Shown here one piece after another: positions 7,767-18,643 of a DNA stretch of 64,000 nucleotides. Both the position numbers and the translations under genes were made by a program. The notes beneath the pieces were generated by a model. The model was not told where the DNA came from. It did not search any database and saw only the letters and a list, made by a program, of their open reading frames with translations. This DNA comes from Pseudomonas fluorescens (GTDB taxonomy: Bacteria > Pseudomonadota > Gammaproteobacteria > Pseudomonadales > Pseudomonadaceae). The stretch is from positions 62,001-126,000 of the forward strand of contig NZ_CABVII010000012.1 in NCBI RefSeq assembly GCF_902497995.1, written 5' to 3'. The first letter of the stretch is position 1, and every line of letters begins with the position of its first letter.

Positions 7767-8125
7767 TGAACATTAAACCTATTCGCAGCCAAGAAGACCT
7801 GACCGCTGCATTTGCTCGCGTTGAACAGCTGTGGGGAGCAGAAATCGGTTCGCCTGAAGGCGATGAACTGGAAATTCTGGCACTGCTCATCGAAAAATAC
7901 GAAGACGAGCATTACCCGATGCCGCCCTCCGATCCGATTGAGGCCATTAAATTTCGAATGGATCAGCAAGGCCTTACCCCTCGTGATCTGGAACCCTTCA
8001 TCGGCACGAGCGGACGCGTATCCGAAGTGCTGAACCGCAAGCGCAAATTGAGCCTGTCGATGATCAAGCGTCTGCACGACGGGTTGCGAATTCCTTATGA
8101 GAGTTTGCTTGCGGGTGTTGCCTGA
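7766..8125 (+). CDS. higA: HigA-type antitoxin, XRE/HTH
   Basis: The protein has 119 aa. The N-terminal half (SPEGDELEILALLIEKYEDEH) is typical of HigA proteins that pair with this HigB type. The C-terminal half is a helix-turn-helix around residues 55-105 (RDLEPFIGTSGRVSEVLNRK). It neutralises HigB and should repress the shared promoter. Start ATG 7,766 overlaps the higB stop, so the two are translated in a coupled way. Confidence 0.92.
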   Translation: MNIKPIRSQEDLTAAFARVEQLWGAEIGSPEGDELEILALLIEKYEDEHYPMPPSDPIEAIKFRMDQQGLTPRDLEPFIGTSGRVSEVLNRKRKLSLSMIKRLHDGLRIPYESLLAGVA

Positions 8126-8153
8126 CACTCAGAAGAGCATGAAGTGGTGCTAG

Positions 8154-8342
8154 CAAAAAAACCGGTCATTAGTGACTAATGTCAGTCAGTTAAGCTGCAG
8201 AACCTGTGGGAGCGGGCTTGCTCGCGAAAGCGGTGGATCAGGCGACATCAATGTTGACTGTGCCGCCGTCTTCGCGAGCAAGCCCGCTCCCACAGGGATT
8301 TCGCTTAACTGACTGGCATTAGTCATTAGTGACCGGTTTTTT
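8154..8342. repeat. 35-bp inverted repeat enclosing a REP pair (BIME)
   Basis: The outer arms at 8,154-8,194 and 8,304-8,342 are inverted copies with about three mismatches, bounded by A7 and T6 runs. Inside are two head-to-head REP elements (8,203-8,228 and 8,271-8,296). The outer arms look like a terminator hairpin into which a REP pair has been inserted. A much shorter form of the hairpin is at 1,873-1,903. It should terminate higBA. Confidence 0.85.
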
Positions 8343-8581
8343 ATGGGCGTGATTTGATGAAACGTTGTTTCCTTCTCTTGGGAAGCAAGTCAACGCATGT
8401 CAATTTTAAGTGCCGGTTGGCCATTATTCGAGGGGCCCGATCGAGGCCTATTTTCAATAAGGCAACGCCCTACGATTGCCGATAAGCGTCAGTTGGAGGG
8501 AGGCAGTCAGGGAACGCACAGCGATGAAATTTGATTTAGCATCTGCGAAGCACGAAAAAAAGTATCTGAGCCGACAGATAA
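8343..8581. other. Intergenic DNA without a clear gene
   Basis: The first 14 bp belong to the repeat shared with 1,891-1,915. A 41-codon open frame starting at ATG 8,524 (MKFDLASAKHEKKYL) reads into the following gene and has no recognisable family. I do not call it. Confidence 0.4.
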
Positions 8582-8764
8582 TTAAAGGTGCTTTGCAACA
8601 AAAGCGACGGCGACAAACAGGGTCAGCGCGAACGCAGCACCTATGCTGAACGGCAACAACGTAGCGCGGATTGTGGTCGGGGCCGGGCGTCTCATCTCTT
8701 CAGCTAATGCCTCTACCTCACGATGTAATTGCTCAATGCTTGCTTTACTACGATGTGCGGACAT
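8582..8764 (-). CDS. 60-aa small membrane protein
   Basis: The product begins MSAHRSKASIEQLHREVEAL, an amphipathic helix, followed by one transmembrane segment near residues 36-57 (FSIGAAFALTLFVAVAFVA). Start ATG 8,764 has a strong GGAGGAG seven bases upstream. The size and layout suggest a small inner-membrane protein with a cytoplasmic helix. I do not recognise a family; a small toxin or phage-derived protein is possible. Confidence 0.65.
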   Translation of the reverse strand: MSAHRSKASIEQLHREVEALAEEMRRPAPTTIRATLLPFSIGAAFALTLFVAVAFVAKHL

Positions 8765-8895
8765 GTCTCTTTCTCCTCCGAGGTCGCGGGCCATGTTGAG
8801 TCCCGGCCTCGGCAGTCTCCGAAGCCGGCAAATCTGTTGGACGTCAATCGCTTATCATCAATCGTGCAGTCCGTTCTGCGAGCACTATTTCCTAT

Positions 8896-9125
8896 CTACT
8901 CATCTATGGATAGCGGGTGACTCCTGCCTAGTTTGTAGGCAAACTCCGAGAGTTGCGTATGAAAGAGTGCCTGGACGCGGGCCAGCACATCGTCGATCAC
9001 CCCATCGGGAACTGACTCAACGCGCTTCGCGCCCCAGGCCTCAAGGTCAACGGTACGGATCTGGTTACACAGACAGGCTGCATTGCGTTCCAGGCGGCAA
9101 GGTCTGCTGGCTCTGGCGCAGACGT
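8896..9125 (-). pseudogene. mazEF remnant with internal deletion
   Basis: Reading the minus strand from 9,125, the last MazE codons (APEPADLAAWNAMQPV) match the intact MazE at 17,965. They are followed without a complete MazF by what looks like the MazF/PemK C terminus (RTVDLEAWGAKRVESV, then DVLARVQALF) in another frame, ending at TAG 8,896. The rest of both genes is gone. The porin gene stop lies 36 bp away. Confidence 0.65.
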
Positions 9126-9160
9126 GTGCTGAAGGTGTGTTGGCCGCGCGCGTTCAACTA

Positions 9161-10837
<1,677 letters not shown>

Positions 10838-10851
10838 CTACATTTGGCGAT

Positions 10852-10863
10852 GTTAACGTTAAC
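10852..10863. promoter_or_regulatory. LacI-family operator candidate
   Basis: GTTAACGTTAAC is a perfect 12-bp palindrome in the divergent region between porin and importer. LacI/PurR-family operators commonly have this symmetric AACGTT core. The obvious ligand is the LacI-type regulator at 16,756. Confidence 0.7.
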
Positions 10864-10893
10864 TTTTCTAAAAACAAAAATAAAGAGGGCTTT

Positions 10894-12168
10894 ATGAAAC
10901 AGCTAAAATCTCTCCTTCCAGCAGCACTGCTCACCCTCTGTGCCGGGCTTCCATCCCTCTCGAGCGCAGCCGAATTGACGATCTCGTGCGGTGCGGTGGG
11001 TGCGGAGCTACAACTCTGCAAGGAGGCTGTCGAGGCGTGGTCGAAACAGACCGGCCACAACGTCGAGGTGGTTTCCACGCCTAACTCGGCGACCGAGAGG
11101 TTGTCGTTCTACCAACAGATCCTCAGTGCGCAATCCACTGACATCGACATCATTCAAATCGATATGGTGTGGCCGGGGATGCTGGCCAAACACCTGATGG
11201 ATCTGCGCGAGGTGCTTCCCGCAAATGCTACCCAAGGCTACTTCCAGGCACAGGTCGATAACGCCACGGTGAACGGACGGCTGGTGACGATGCCGTGGTT
11301 CACCGACTCAGGCCTGCTGTATTACCGCAAGGACTTGCTCGAGAAGTACGACAAGCAAGTTCCCCAGACCTGGGAGGAAATGACCGTTACCGCCAGGGAT
11401 GTTCAGCAAGCCGAGCGCAACGCCGGGAACCCCAATGCGTGGGGTTACATCTTTCAGGGGCGCGCCTACGAGGGCCTGACGTGCAATGCGCTGGAGTGGA
11501 TCAGCAGCCAACCGGAAGGCGGGCTGGTCAATCCACGAGGAGACATCGTGGTCAACAGCCAGGCCTCAAGAACAGCGTTGACCCTGGCGAAAAGCTGGGT
11601 GGGAGACATCTCCCCCCGTGGCGTACTCAATTACACCGAGGAAGAAGGACGTGGCGTATTCCAGTCGGGAAATGCGCTGTTCATGCGTAACTGGCCGTAT
11701 GTCTGGGCCCTGGTGCAAAGCCAGGACAGTGCCGTAAAAGACAAGGTCGGGGTCGCTCCCCTGCCCCGTGGCGGCGAGACCGGCACCCATGCCTCCACCC
11801 TCGGTGGCTGGGGCCTGGCGGTGTCGCGTTACAGCGCCCATCCAAAACTTGCCGCAGAGCTGGTGAGCTACCTGACCAGTGCCCAACAGCAAAAACATCG
11901 TGCTCTGACTGCCGCCTACAACCCGGTGATCGAGTCGCTGTATCAAGATCCCGAGCTGCTCGCGGCAATGCCTTATTACAGTCAGCTCCACAGCATTCTC
12001 AACGACGGGGTCATGCGCCCCGCCTCAATAACCGCCGATCGCTATCCAAGGGTCTCCAATGCGTTCTTCGATCGAGTGCATGGCGTGCTGGCGGGCGAGT
12101 TGCCTGTCGATCAGGCGCTGGCCGAACTGGAAAGCGAACTCACGCGCATTAAACGCCGGAACTGGTAA
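10894..12168 (+). CDS. ABC sugar-binding protein (sucrose/alpha-glucoside type)
   Basis: The 424-aa protein has a signal peptide (MKQLKSLLPAALLTLCAGLP, cleavage near SSA) and family-1 extracellular solute-binding features (TEVVS-like lobe, SYLTSAQQQKHRA near the C terminus). ATG 10,894 fits the signal peptide; an upstream extension in frame is not needed. It should deliver the sugar to the two permeases that follow, 21 bp downstream. Clustering with a GH32 enzyme points to sucrose. Confidence 0.85.
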   Translation: MKQLKSLLPAALLTLCAGLPSLSSAAELTISCGAVGAELQLCKEAVEAWSKQTGHNVEVVSTPNSATERLSFYQQILSAQSTDIDIIQIDMVWPGMLAKHLMDLREVLPANATQGYFQAQVDNATVNGRLVTMPWFTDSGLLYYRKDLLEKYDKQVPQTWEEMTVTARDVQQAERNAGNPNAWGYIFQGRAYEGLTCNALEWISSQPEGGLVNPRGDIVVNSQASRTALTLAKSWVGDISPRGVLNYTEEEGRGVFQSGNALFMRNWPYVWALVQSQDSAVKDKVGVAPLPRGGETGTHASTLGGWGLAVSRYSAHPKLAAELVSYLTSAQQQKHRALTAAYNPVIESLYQDPELLAAMPYYSQLHSILNDGVMRPASITADRYPRVSNAFFDRVHGVLAGELPVDQALAELESELTRIKRRNW

Positions 12169-12189
12169 GCCACAAGGAAGGAAATCACC

Positions 12190-13152
12190 ATGTCTGTCTC
12201 TACTACCCATGCCCCCAGTGACGAGCTGCTGCTCGCCAGGGAAACGCCTGTACAGCGTCGCCGAGTACGCGCCGCCTGGCTGTTTTTGACGCCGATGTTG
12301 CTGTGTCTGGCCCTGGTGGCGGCCTGGCCGCTACTGCGCACATTCTGGTTCAGCCTGACCGATGCCAACCTGTCAGACACCAGTGGCGGATCTTTCGTAG
12401 GCTTGAGCAATTATCTGTTCCACAACGGTTCCAGCTGGTCCGGCATCCTGGTCGATCCACAATGGTGGAACGCTGTGCGCAACACCCTGCATTTCACCGT
12501 GGTATCGGTGGGCCTGGAAGTCGTACTGGGACTGCTGGTGGCGTTGCTGTTGAACATCAACTTCACCGGCCGTTCCCTGGTGCGTGCGTTGATTCTGATT
12601 CCCTGGGCGATTCCGACCATTGTCTCGGCGAAGATCTGGTCATGGATGCTTAACGACCAGTTCGGCATCATCAATCACATGATGCTGAGCGTCGGCCTGA
12701 TTGACGCGCCCCTGGCCTGGACGGCAGATGCGGATCTGTCGATGTGGGCGGTGATCATCGTCGACGTCTGGAAGACCGTACCTTTTGTCACGCTACTGAT
12801 GCTGGCTGCCTTGCAGATGTTGCCGAGCGATTGCTACGAAGCCGCCAGGGTCGATGGCATTCATCCGCTGAAAGTGTTCTGGCGTGTCACGCTTCCACTG
12901 CTGATGCCTGCATTGTTGGTGGCGGCGATCTTCCGCATCCTCGATTCCCTGCGGGTATTCGACGTCATCTATGTCCTGACCTCGAACTCTTCGAGCACCA
13001 TGAGCATGTCGGTCTATGCCCGCCAGCACCTGGTGGAGTTCCAGGACGTTGGCTATGGCAGCGCGGCCTCGACCCTGCTGTTTCTGGTGGTTGCGGTGAT
13101 CGCCATGCTTTATCTCTACCTCGGACGTCGTCAACTGGAGGTCCGGTCATGA
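12190..13152 (+). CDS. ABC sugar permease, MalF-like
   Basis: The 320-aa membrane protein has about six transmembrane segments and the EAA loop typical of binding-protein-dependent permeases (YEAARVDGIHPLKVFWRVTLP). RBS AAGGAAGG precedes ATG 12,190. The stop overlaps the next permease start (ATGA). It forms the inner-membrane channel with the MalG-like subunit. Confidence 0.9.
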   Translation: MSVSTTHAPSDELLLARETPVQRRRVRAAWLFLTPMLLCLALVAAWPLLRTFWFSLTDANLSDTSGGSFVGLSNYLFHNGSSWSGILVDPQWWNAVRNTLHFTVVSVGLEVVLGLLVALLLNINFTGRSLVRALILIPWAIPTIVSAKIWSWMLNDQFGIINHMMLSVGLIDAPLAWTADADLSMWAVIIVDVWKTVPFVTLLMLAALQMLPSDCYEAARVDGIHPLKVFWRVTLPLLMPALLVAAIFRILDSLRVFDVIYVLTSNSSSTMSMSVYARQHLVEFQDVGYGSAASTLLFLVVAVIAMLYLYLGRRQLEVRS

Positions 13153-13991
13153 GCCTGCGCCTACTGAAAAAATCGCTATTGCGCCTAGGGTTCTGGTGTC
13201 TGATCGGGGTGTTGCTGCTGTATGCGGTCTTCCCTTTCTACTACGCCATCGTGACTTCGCTGAAGCCGTCCAGCGCCTTGTTCGAGGTGAGCTACTGGAT
13301 CAATAACCCCGACTTCTCCAATTACGCGGCGGTACTCCACCAAGCCTCATTCCTGCGGGCTATCGGTAACTCGCTGGTGGTTGCGCTTTGCGTGGTGACT
13401 TTGGCGCTGTTCCTCAGTGTGACTGCCGCCTATGCCTTGGGCAGGGTGAAGTTCCGTGGGCGTGGCACGGTGTTGATGATGGTGCTGGGCGTGTCGATGT
13501 TTCCCCAGGTCGCTGTGCTGTCGGGGCTGTTCGAAGTGATCCGCGCCCTGGGCCTGTACAACACGTCTTTGGCGTTGATCCTGAGCTACACGATTTTCAC
13601 CCTGCCCTTCACCGTCTGGGTGCTGACCACGTTCATGGGGCAACTGCCCCATGAACTGGAAGAAGCGGCAATCATGGATGGCGCGTCGCCTTGGGTCACG
13701 CTGACCCGGGTGCTGTTGCCGCTGCTCTGGCCCGCACTGGTCACCACTGGCTTGTTGGCCTTTATCGCCGCGTGGAACGAGTTCCTGTTTGCCCTGACCT
13801 TCACCCTCACCGACACCCAACGCACAGTGCCGGTCGCCATCGCCTTGATTTCCGGCGGGAGCCCCCATGAGCTGCCTTGGGGGCTGTTGATGGCCGCATC
13901 GGTGGTGGTCACCGTCCCACTGGTGATTCTGGTGCTGATCTTCCAGCGCCGAATCGTTTCCGGTCTCACTGCCGGCGCGTTAAAGGGTTGA
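13149..13991 (+). CDS. ABC sugar permease, MalG-like
   Basis: The 280-aa inner-membrane protein has six predicted transmembrane segments and an EAA loop (EEAAIMDGASPWVTLTRVLL). It ends ALKG. It is translationally coupled to the MalF-like gene and precedes the ATPase by 27 bp. It is the partner subunit in the importer. Confidence 0.9.
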   Translation: MSLRLLKKSLLRLGFWCLIGVLLLYAVFPFYYAIVTSLKPSSALFEVSYWINNPDFSNYAAVLHQASFLRAIGNSLVVALCVVTLALFLSVTAAYALGRVKFRGRGTVLMMVLGVSMFPQVAVLSGLFEVIRALGLYNTSLALILSYTIFTLPFTVWVLTTFMGQLPHELEEAAIMDGASPWVTLTRVLLPLLWPALVTTGLLAFIAAWNEFLFALTFTLTDTQRTVPVAIALISGGSPHELPWGLLMAASVVVTVPLVILVLIFQRRIVSGLTAGALKG

Positions 13992-14018
13992 TGCCCGACA
14001 ACTACAAGGAACAGCATC

Positions 14019-15164
14019 GTGATCAAGTTGAAACTGGACAACGTGAACAAACAATTGGGCGGCATGCGGATTCTTCGCGACGTCAACCTGGAGATCGCTG
14101 CGGGTGAATTCGTGGTGTTCGTTGGCCCTTCGGGCTGCGGAAAATCGACTCTGCTGCGACTGATCGCCGGACTGGATTCGATCTGCACCGGCGACCTGCT
14201 GATTGACGGGCGAAGGGTCAACGACCTGGAGCCGCGCGAGCGTGGCGTCGGCATGGTGTTTCAGTCTTATGCGCTGTACCCGCACATGAGCGTCTACGAC
14301 AACATCAGCTTTGGTCTCAAACTGGCCAAGACTGAAAAGACCAGCCTGCGCGAGCGCGTGCTGAAAACTGCGCAAATCCTGCAGTTGGACAAACTGCTGC
14401 AACGCAAGCCAAAGGAACTGTCCGGAGGGCAGCGTCAGCGTGTGGCAATGGGCAGAGCCATGGCGCGGGAACCGGACATTTTGTTGTTCGATGAGCCGCT
14501 TTCCAACCTGGATGCGTCCTTGCGGGTGCAGATGCGCAACGAAATTGCCCGGCTGCACGCCCGACTGGGCTCGACCATGATCTACGTCACCCACGATCAG
14601 GTTGAAGCAATGACCCTGGCCGACAAAATTGTCGTGCTCAATGGTGGTCGCGTAGAACAGTTCGGCTCACCGCGCGAACTCTATGAACGTCCGGCCAGTC
14701 GCTTTGTCGCCGGTTTTCTCGGTTCGCCCAGGATGAATTTTCTGCCGGCACACCTGCAGGCCCCAGGCGAAACCAGCCTGGTCGATACCCTCGTATGGGG
14801 TATCACATCCCTGCCCTTCGACAGCTCGAACCTGGCAGCGGGTACGCAGTTGAGCCTGGGGATTCGCCCGGAGCACATGTCGCTCAAGGCGGCGCAGGGA
14901 ACCGCCGGCGTCGTCGTGACCGCGGTCGAATACCTGGGCAGCGAAACCTATGTGCACCTCGAGACAGGTCAGGCCGAGCCACTGATCTGTCGTTGCGAGG
15001 TCAGCGCCGGATGGCAGGCAGGCGATCGGGTCGAGCTACAGCTGGACATCGACAACCTGCATCTGTTCGACCCCGACGGCATGGCCTTGAAGCGCCACCC
15101 ACAAGCCACTGAGATCCTGCCGGATGGCGTCTCTCTGCGCTCGGCACGAGTAAGCGCCCAATGA
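14019..15164 (+). CDS. ABC sugar transporter ATPase, UgpC/MsmK type
   Basis: The 381-aa protein has Walker A GPSGCGKST, signature LSGGQRQRVAMGR, Walker B ILLFDEPLSNLD, and an H-loop in YVTHDQ. A TOBE domain occupies the C-terminal third, as in MalK/UgpC. The start appears to be GTG 14,019 behind AAGGA. The stop overlaps the GH32 start (ATGA). Confidence 0.93.
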   Translation: MIKLKLDNVNKQLGGMRILRDVNLEIAAGEFVVFVGPSGCGKSTLLRLIAGLDSICTGDLLIDGRRVNDLEPRERGVGMVFQSYALYPHMSVYDNISFGLKLAKTEKTSLRERVLKTAQILQLDKLLQRKPKELSGGQRQRVAMGRAMAREPDILLFDEPLSNLDASLRVQMRNEIARLHARLGSTMIYVTHDQVEAMTLADKIVVLNGGRVEQFGSPRELYERPASRFVAGFLGSPRMNFLPAHLQAPGETSLVDTLVWGITSLPFDSSNLAAGTQLSLGIRPEHMSLKAAQGTAGVVVTAVEYLGSETYVHLETGQAEPLICRCEVSAGWQAGDRVELQLDIDNLHLFDPDGMALKRHPQATEILPDGVSLRSARVSAQ

Positions 15165-16663
15165 CTGTGTATTTGAATCCTGTGAACGACCCAATGTCTT
15201 GCGCCCATGACCTTGCGCAGCTTGCGCTGAGTGATGGTCTGTCTCGCGTCATCGATGATTATCGGCCCGGTTATCATCTTGCCCCTCCAGCGGGCTGGAT
15301 GAACGACCCTAACGGGGTGGTGTATTTTCGTGGCGAATACCACGTGTTCTATCAACACCATCCCTTCGAAGCGAAATGGGGCCCGATGTATTGGGGGCAC
15401 GCCAAGAGTGCCGATCTGGTTCATTGGCAGCACCTGCCCATTGCGCTGGCACCCGGCGATGACTTCGACCGTGACGGTTGTTTTTCCGGTAGCGCGGTGG
15501 TGTGTGGAGATACCCTGGCACTGATCTACACCGGACACACCTGGTTGGGGGACGTGGGTGACGAACGTTTGATCCGTCAAGTCCAGTGCCTGGCCACCAG
15601 TATCGACGGCATCCGGTTCGTCAAGCATGGCGCCGTCATCGAGACCGCGCCGCAAGACACGATCATGCACTTTCGCGACCCCAAGGTGTGGAAGGAGGAT
15701 GACTGTTGGTACCTGATTGCCGGCGCACGTTTGGGCGATGTGCCGCTGCTCCCGCTGTACCGTTCCACGGATTTGCACGCCTGGGAGTTCCTCGACTATG
15801 TGTCCAGCGGCAGCTCGGGCGATGGCTATATGTGGGAGTGCCCGGATCTGTTCCGACTGAACGGACGCGATGTGCTGCTCTACTCCCCCCAGGGAATGCA
15901 ACCCGAGGGTTACGAACGGCTCAACAAGTACCAGACCGGTTATCGAGTGGGCCGACTCGACAGCGAATGGCAATTCACCGGCGGGCCTTTTATCGAGCTG
16001 GATAACGGCCACGATTTCTATGCCGCGCAAACGCTCCTGGCCGCCGATGGCCGGCGCCTTGTGTGGGCGTGGCTCGACATGTGGGAAAGCCCGATGCCGA
16101 GCCAGGCCCATCACTGGTGCGGCATGCTCGGTTTGCCGCGCGAACTTGAACTGTGCGCCGATCGCCTTTGCGTGTATCCGGCACGGGAGCTAACCGCTCT
16201 GCGCAAGGCGCCATTGCCGAGCACGCCTTGGTGGGAAGAGTCGGGAACCCGGTGGGTGCCGGAAGTGAATGGCGACATGCTCGAAATTCATGTGCATCTG
16301 GATTTGCGCGACTGCACCGACGGCCACCTGGGAATCGCCTTGCGCTGCAGCGACGATGGCCAGGAAGAAACCCTGCTCTACTACGATGCATCGCTCCAGC
16401 GCCTGGTGCTTGACCGCAGTCGCTCGGGTGCGCAAGTCACCGGTCAGCGCAGCGTGTCGATCGACTCGACACAGGAGCGGCTGGAACTGCGCGTGTTTCT
16501 CGATCGCTCGTCCATCGAGGTGTTCGACGAAAACGGGCGCTTCAGCCTCAGCAGTCGCCTCTATCCGCGGCCCGACAGTCTGGGCGTGAAGCTGTTTGCC
16601 AACGGGAGTGGCGGGAGTGTCTCGATTCCCAAGGCATGGCCTCTCGGCTCTGGATGGCTATGA
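15161..16663 (+). CDS. scrB: GH32 beta-fructofuranosidase (sucrose hydrolase)
   Basis: The 500-aa protein has the three GH32 signatures: WMNDPNG (Asp nucleophile) near residue 46, FRDPKVW (transition-state Asp), and MWECPDLF (acid/base Glu). A C-terminal beta-sandwich follows. No signal peptide is present, so it acts in the cytoplasm on imported sucrose. Because uptake is by an ABC importer rather than a PTS, the substrate is probably free sucrose. Just after the stop, a segment with ATGGCTATGAGC is tandemly repeated. Confidence 0.92.
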   Translation: MTVYLNPVNDPMSCAHDLAQLALSDGLSRVIDDYRPGYHLAPPAGWMNDPNGVVYFRGEYHVFYQHHPFEAKWGPMYWGHAKSADLVHWQHLPIALAPGDDFDRDGCFSGSAVVCGDTLALIYTGHTWLGDVGDERLIRQVQCLATSIDGIRFVKHGAVIETAPQDTIMHFRDPKVWKEDDCWYLIAGARLGDVPLLPLYRSTDLHAWEFLDYVSSGSSGDGYMWECPDLFRLNGRDVLLYSPQGMQPEGYERLNKYQTGYRVGRLDSEWQFTGGPFIELDNGHDFYAAQTLLAADGRRLVWAWLDMWESPMPSQAHHWCGMLGLPRELELCADRLCVYPARELTALRKAPLPSTPWWEESGTRWVPEVNGDMLEIHVHLDLRDCTDGHLGIALRCSDDGQEETLLYYDASLQRLVLDRSRSGAQVTGQRSVSIDSTQERLELRVFLDRSSIEVFDENGRFSLSSRLYPRPDSLGVKLFANGSGGSVSIPKAWPLGSGWL

Positions 16664-16755
16664 GCGGCGGATGGCTATGAGCAGCGTCATTCGAGTCGCG
16701 AAAAGCCCGGGCCCTGTGTCATGATTCTGCGTCAACCTGACCGGCCTTGCCCCGC

Positions 16756-17748
16756 ATGACTTCAGTGAAAGACGTTGCACAGCTGGCCGGCGTGTCCCTG
16801 ATGACGGTTTCTCGAGCGCTCAACAATCCGGAAAAACTGAGCCCCGAAACCCTTCAGCGGGTGCGTCGCGCCATTGACGAACTGCAATTCGTACCGAGCC
16901 TGTCGGCGCGCAAGATGCGCGGCGACAACCTCCAGTCGCGCACCATCGGTGTGTTCGCGCTGGATACCGCGACCACACCGTTCGCGGTCGAGTTGCTGCT
17001 GTCCATCGAACAGACCGCGCAGCAAGCCGGCTGGAATGTATTTATCCTTAACCTGTTGAGCAACCCGCCCACCGACCAGAACATCGACCTGATGTTGTCG
17101 CACCGTCCCGACGGGTTGATCTTCAGCGCCATGGGTTTTCGCCAGGTGAGCATTCCCGAGCGCTTGAAGAGCAAACCCCTGGTACTCGCCAATTGCCTGG
17201 CGGCTGACAGTCGCCTGGTAAGTTATGTGCCAGACGACGAAACGGGGCAGTATCGAGCCGTACATCACGCGTTGAGCCAGGGCTATCGGCGGCCTCTGTG
17301 CATCAATCTGCCAAAACAGAGTCTGGCCTGGGACCTGCGACAAAAAGGCCTGCAGCGTGCCTGTCAGGCATTCGCACTGGCGCCTGACGCGCTCCTGCAA
17401 TACGACCTTTCCGATCATGACGCCTATGGTGAAACCGCCGCCATCCTCGACCGGCACATCATTGAGGGTCGCCCCCAGTTCGATGTTCTGATCTGTGGCA
17501 ACGACCGCATTGCCTTTTGTGCCTATCAGCTGTTGTTGGGCCGTGGCCTGAAAATTCCCGACGATGTCGCCGTGCTCGGCTATGACAACATGATCGGTAT
17601 TGCCGAGCTGTTCATCCCGCCGCTGACCACGGTGCAACTGCCGTACTACGAGATCGGTCGCAAGGCTGCCCGGCACCTGATCGAGACCCTCGACGTATCG
17701 GGAGCCCAGCCAGTCGATTGTCCATTGGTGGTCAGGGCATCGCTATAA
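16756..17748 (+). CDS. scrR: LacI-family regulator of sucrose genes
   Basis: The 330-aa protein has a helix-turn-helix at residues 4-24 (VKDVAQLAGVSLMTVSRALN) and a periplasmic-binding-like sensor domain. ATG 16,756 is preferred over an in-frame TTG at 16,747; no strong ribosome site is visible for either. Its place at the end of the sucrose genes and the palindrome at 10,852 support a role as sucrose-responsive repressor. Confidence 0.88.
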   Translation: MTSVKDVAQLAGVSLMTVSRALNNPEKLSPETLQRVRRAIDELQFVPSLSARKMRGDNLQSRTIGVFALDTATTPFAVELLLSIEQTAQQAGWNVFILNLLSNPPTDQNIDLMLSHRPDGLIFSAMGFRQVSIPERLKSKPLVLANCLAADSRLVSYVPDDETGQYRAVHHALSQGYRRPLCINLPKQSLAWDLRQKGLQRACQAFALAPDALLQYDLSDHDAYGETAAILDRHIIEGRPQFDVLICGNDRIAFCAYQLLLGRGLKIPDDVAVLGYDNMIGIAELFIPPLTTVQLPYYEIGRKAARHLIETLDVSGAQPVDCPLVVRASL

Positions 17749-17756
17749 GATTTAGA

Positions 17757-17841
17757 ACATCCCTCTTGCACACAAAAACCCAGCGTTGAGCTGGGCTTTA
17801 ATTTGGCGTTGTAGCGAGGGATCAGGCCGTCGGAGCTGGGC
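17757..17841. repeat. Direct duplication, right copy, part 1
   Basis: This is the right-hand partner of 2,009-2,093, beginning 9 bp after the regulator stop. It holds a terminator (17,776-17,799) that now serves scrR, and the terminal codons APTA of the small zeta partner. Confidence 0.9.
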
Positions 17842-17968
17842 CATATGCGTTGTAGGCCGCCGGCGTGAGAATCAGTGCTGGCCGGAAATCATCTTGCTGC
17901 TCACGACCGGCGGTTGGATTAAGGTTCAGTCGCACAATGTCGGCCCGGTTGAATTTGGCTCTCTTTAC
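17822..17968 (-). pseudogene. Truncated mazF (N-terminal part only)
   Basis: Downstream of mazE, in a shifted frame, the minus strand encodes VKRAKFNRADIVRLNLNPTA followed by GREQQDDFRPALILTPAAY, a clear MazF/ChpB N terminus. It then runs into YGPAPTA and stops, the end of the small zeta partner gene. Only about 48 of 115 residues exist, and the expected GTG start overlapping the mazE stop reads GTA. It is therefore a chimaeric, dead toxin gene. Confidence 0.75.
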
Positions 17969-18219
17969 GCTTCGCGACCTACAGGCTGCATTGCATTCCA
18001 GGCGGCAAGGTCTGCTGGCTCTGGCGCAGACAAATCACATTGCGCCATCAGATCGGCCAATCGGTAATGTCGCTTGGTTTTCGCAGGCTTGAGCGTCATC
18101 GCTTCGGCAGACACATCGAGCGTCAGCAAATCCCCACTGACCAAGCTCATCTGCTTGAGCAAGGTAGACGGCAGACGGATCGCTGCGCTATTGCCCCCCT
18201 GCTGAAATTTCACTTCCAT
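17965..18219 (-). CDS. MazE/ChpBI-type antitoxin (orphan)
   Basis: The 84-aa protein has an N-terminal AbrB-like DNA-binding fold (MEVKFQQGGNSAAIRLPSTL). The C-terminal tail (APEPADLAAWNAMQPV) would bind MazF. GGAGGGG precedes ATG 18,219. The toxin gene that should follow is truncated, so this antitoxin is an orphan. A second fragment of its 3' end is at 9,078-9,125. Confidence 0.85.
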   Translation of the reverse strand: MEVKFQQGGNSAAIRLPSTLLKQMSLVSGDLLTLDVSAEAMTLKPAKTKRHYRLADLMAQCDLSAPEPADLAAWNAMQPVGREA

Positions 18220-18389
18220 ATTCCCCTCCAAAACGACGAGCCGTAACTCAGCCCATGCATTGCCGGGCTCAAGATTACAACATAGCTGCGGCCAGGCTGG
18301 ATTAGGAACGGCGTCAATTCTCAAAAAAAGCAATGTCCTACACGATTCTGGGAATTGTCCGTACACTTGCGCATTGCTGTGTTTTTACC

Positions 18390-18536
18390 ATGAAGCCTAT
18401 AGTCAACCCGCGCCAAAAATGGCGTATCGGGTTTGGCGACTCGATGCCATGGTACAGAAGCCTCCGAGTATTTCTCGGAGCGCTTTTGAACGCATTTGGC
18501 TGCCTCTTTTTGGTGGCTGTGCGTGGGAGACCTTAG
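18390..18536 (+). CDS. Possible 48-aa membrane peptide
   Basis: An ATG at 18,390 opens 48 codons (MKPIVNPRQKWRIGFGDS, then a hydrophobic FLGALLNAFGCLFLVAV). One membrane segment is predicted. There is no good ribosome site and no recognised family. It lies in rearranged DNA and may be spurious. Confidence 0.25.
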   Translation: MKPIVNPRQKWRIGFGDSMPWYRSLRVFLGALLNAFGCLFLVAVRGRP

Positions 18537-18643
18537 GGTCTGCCGGTTTTACCATGGTCCGGTTCGCCAACCCGCGTACAGCTACCACCCTATTGTTTGG
18601 CGACGATGAGTGGTAGGTCTTCCTATCTACATGGTGATCACTC

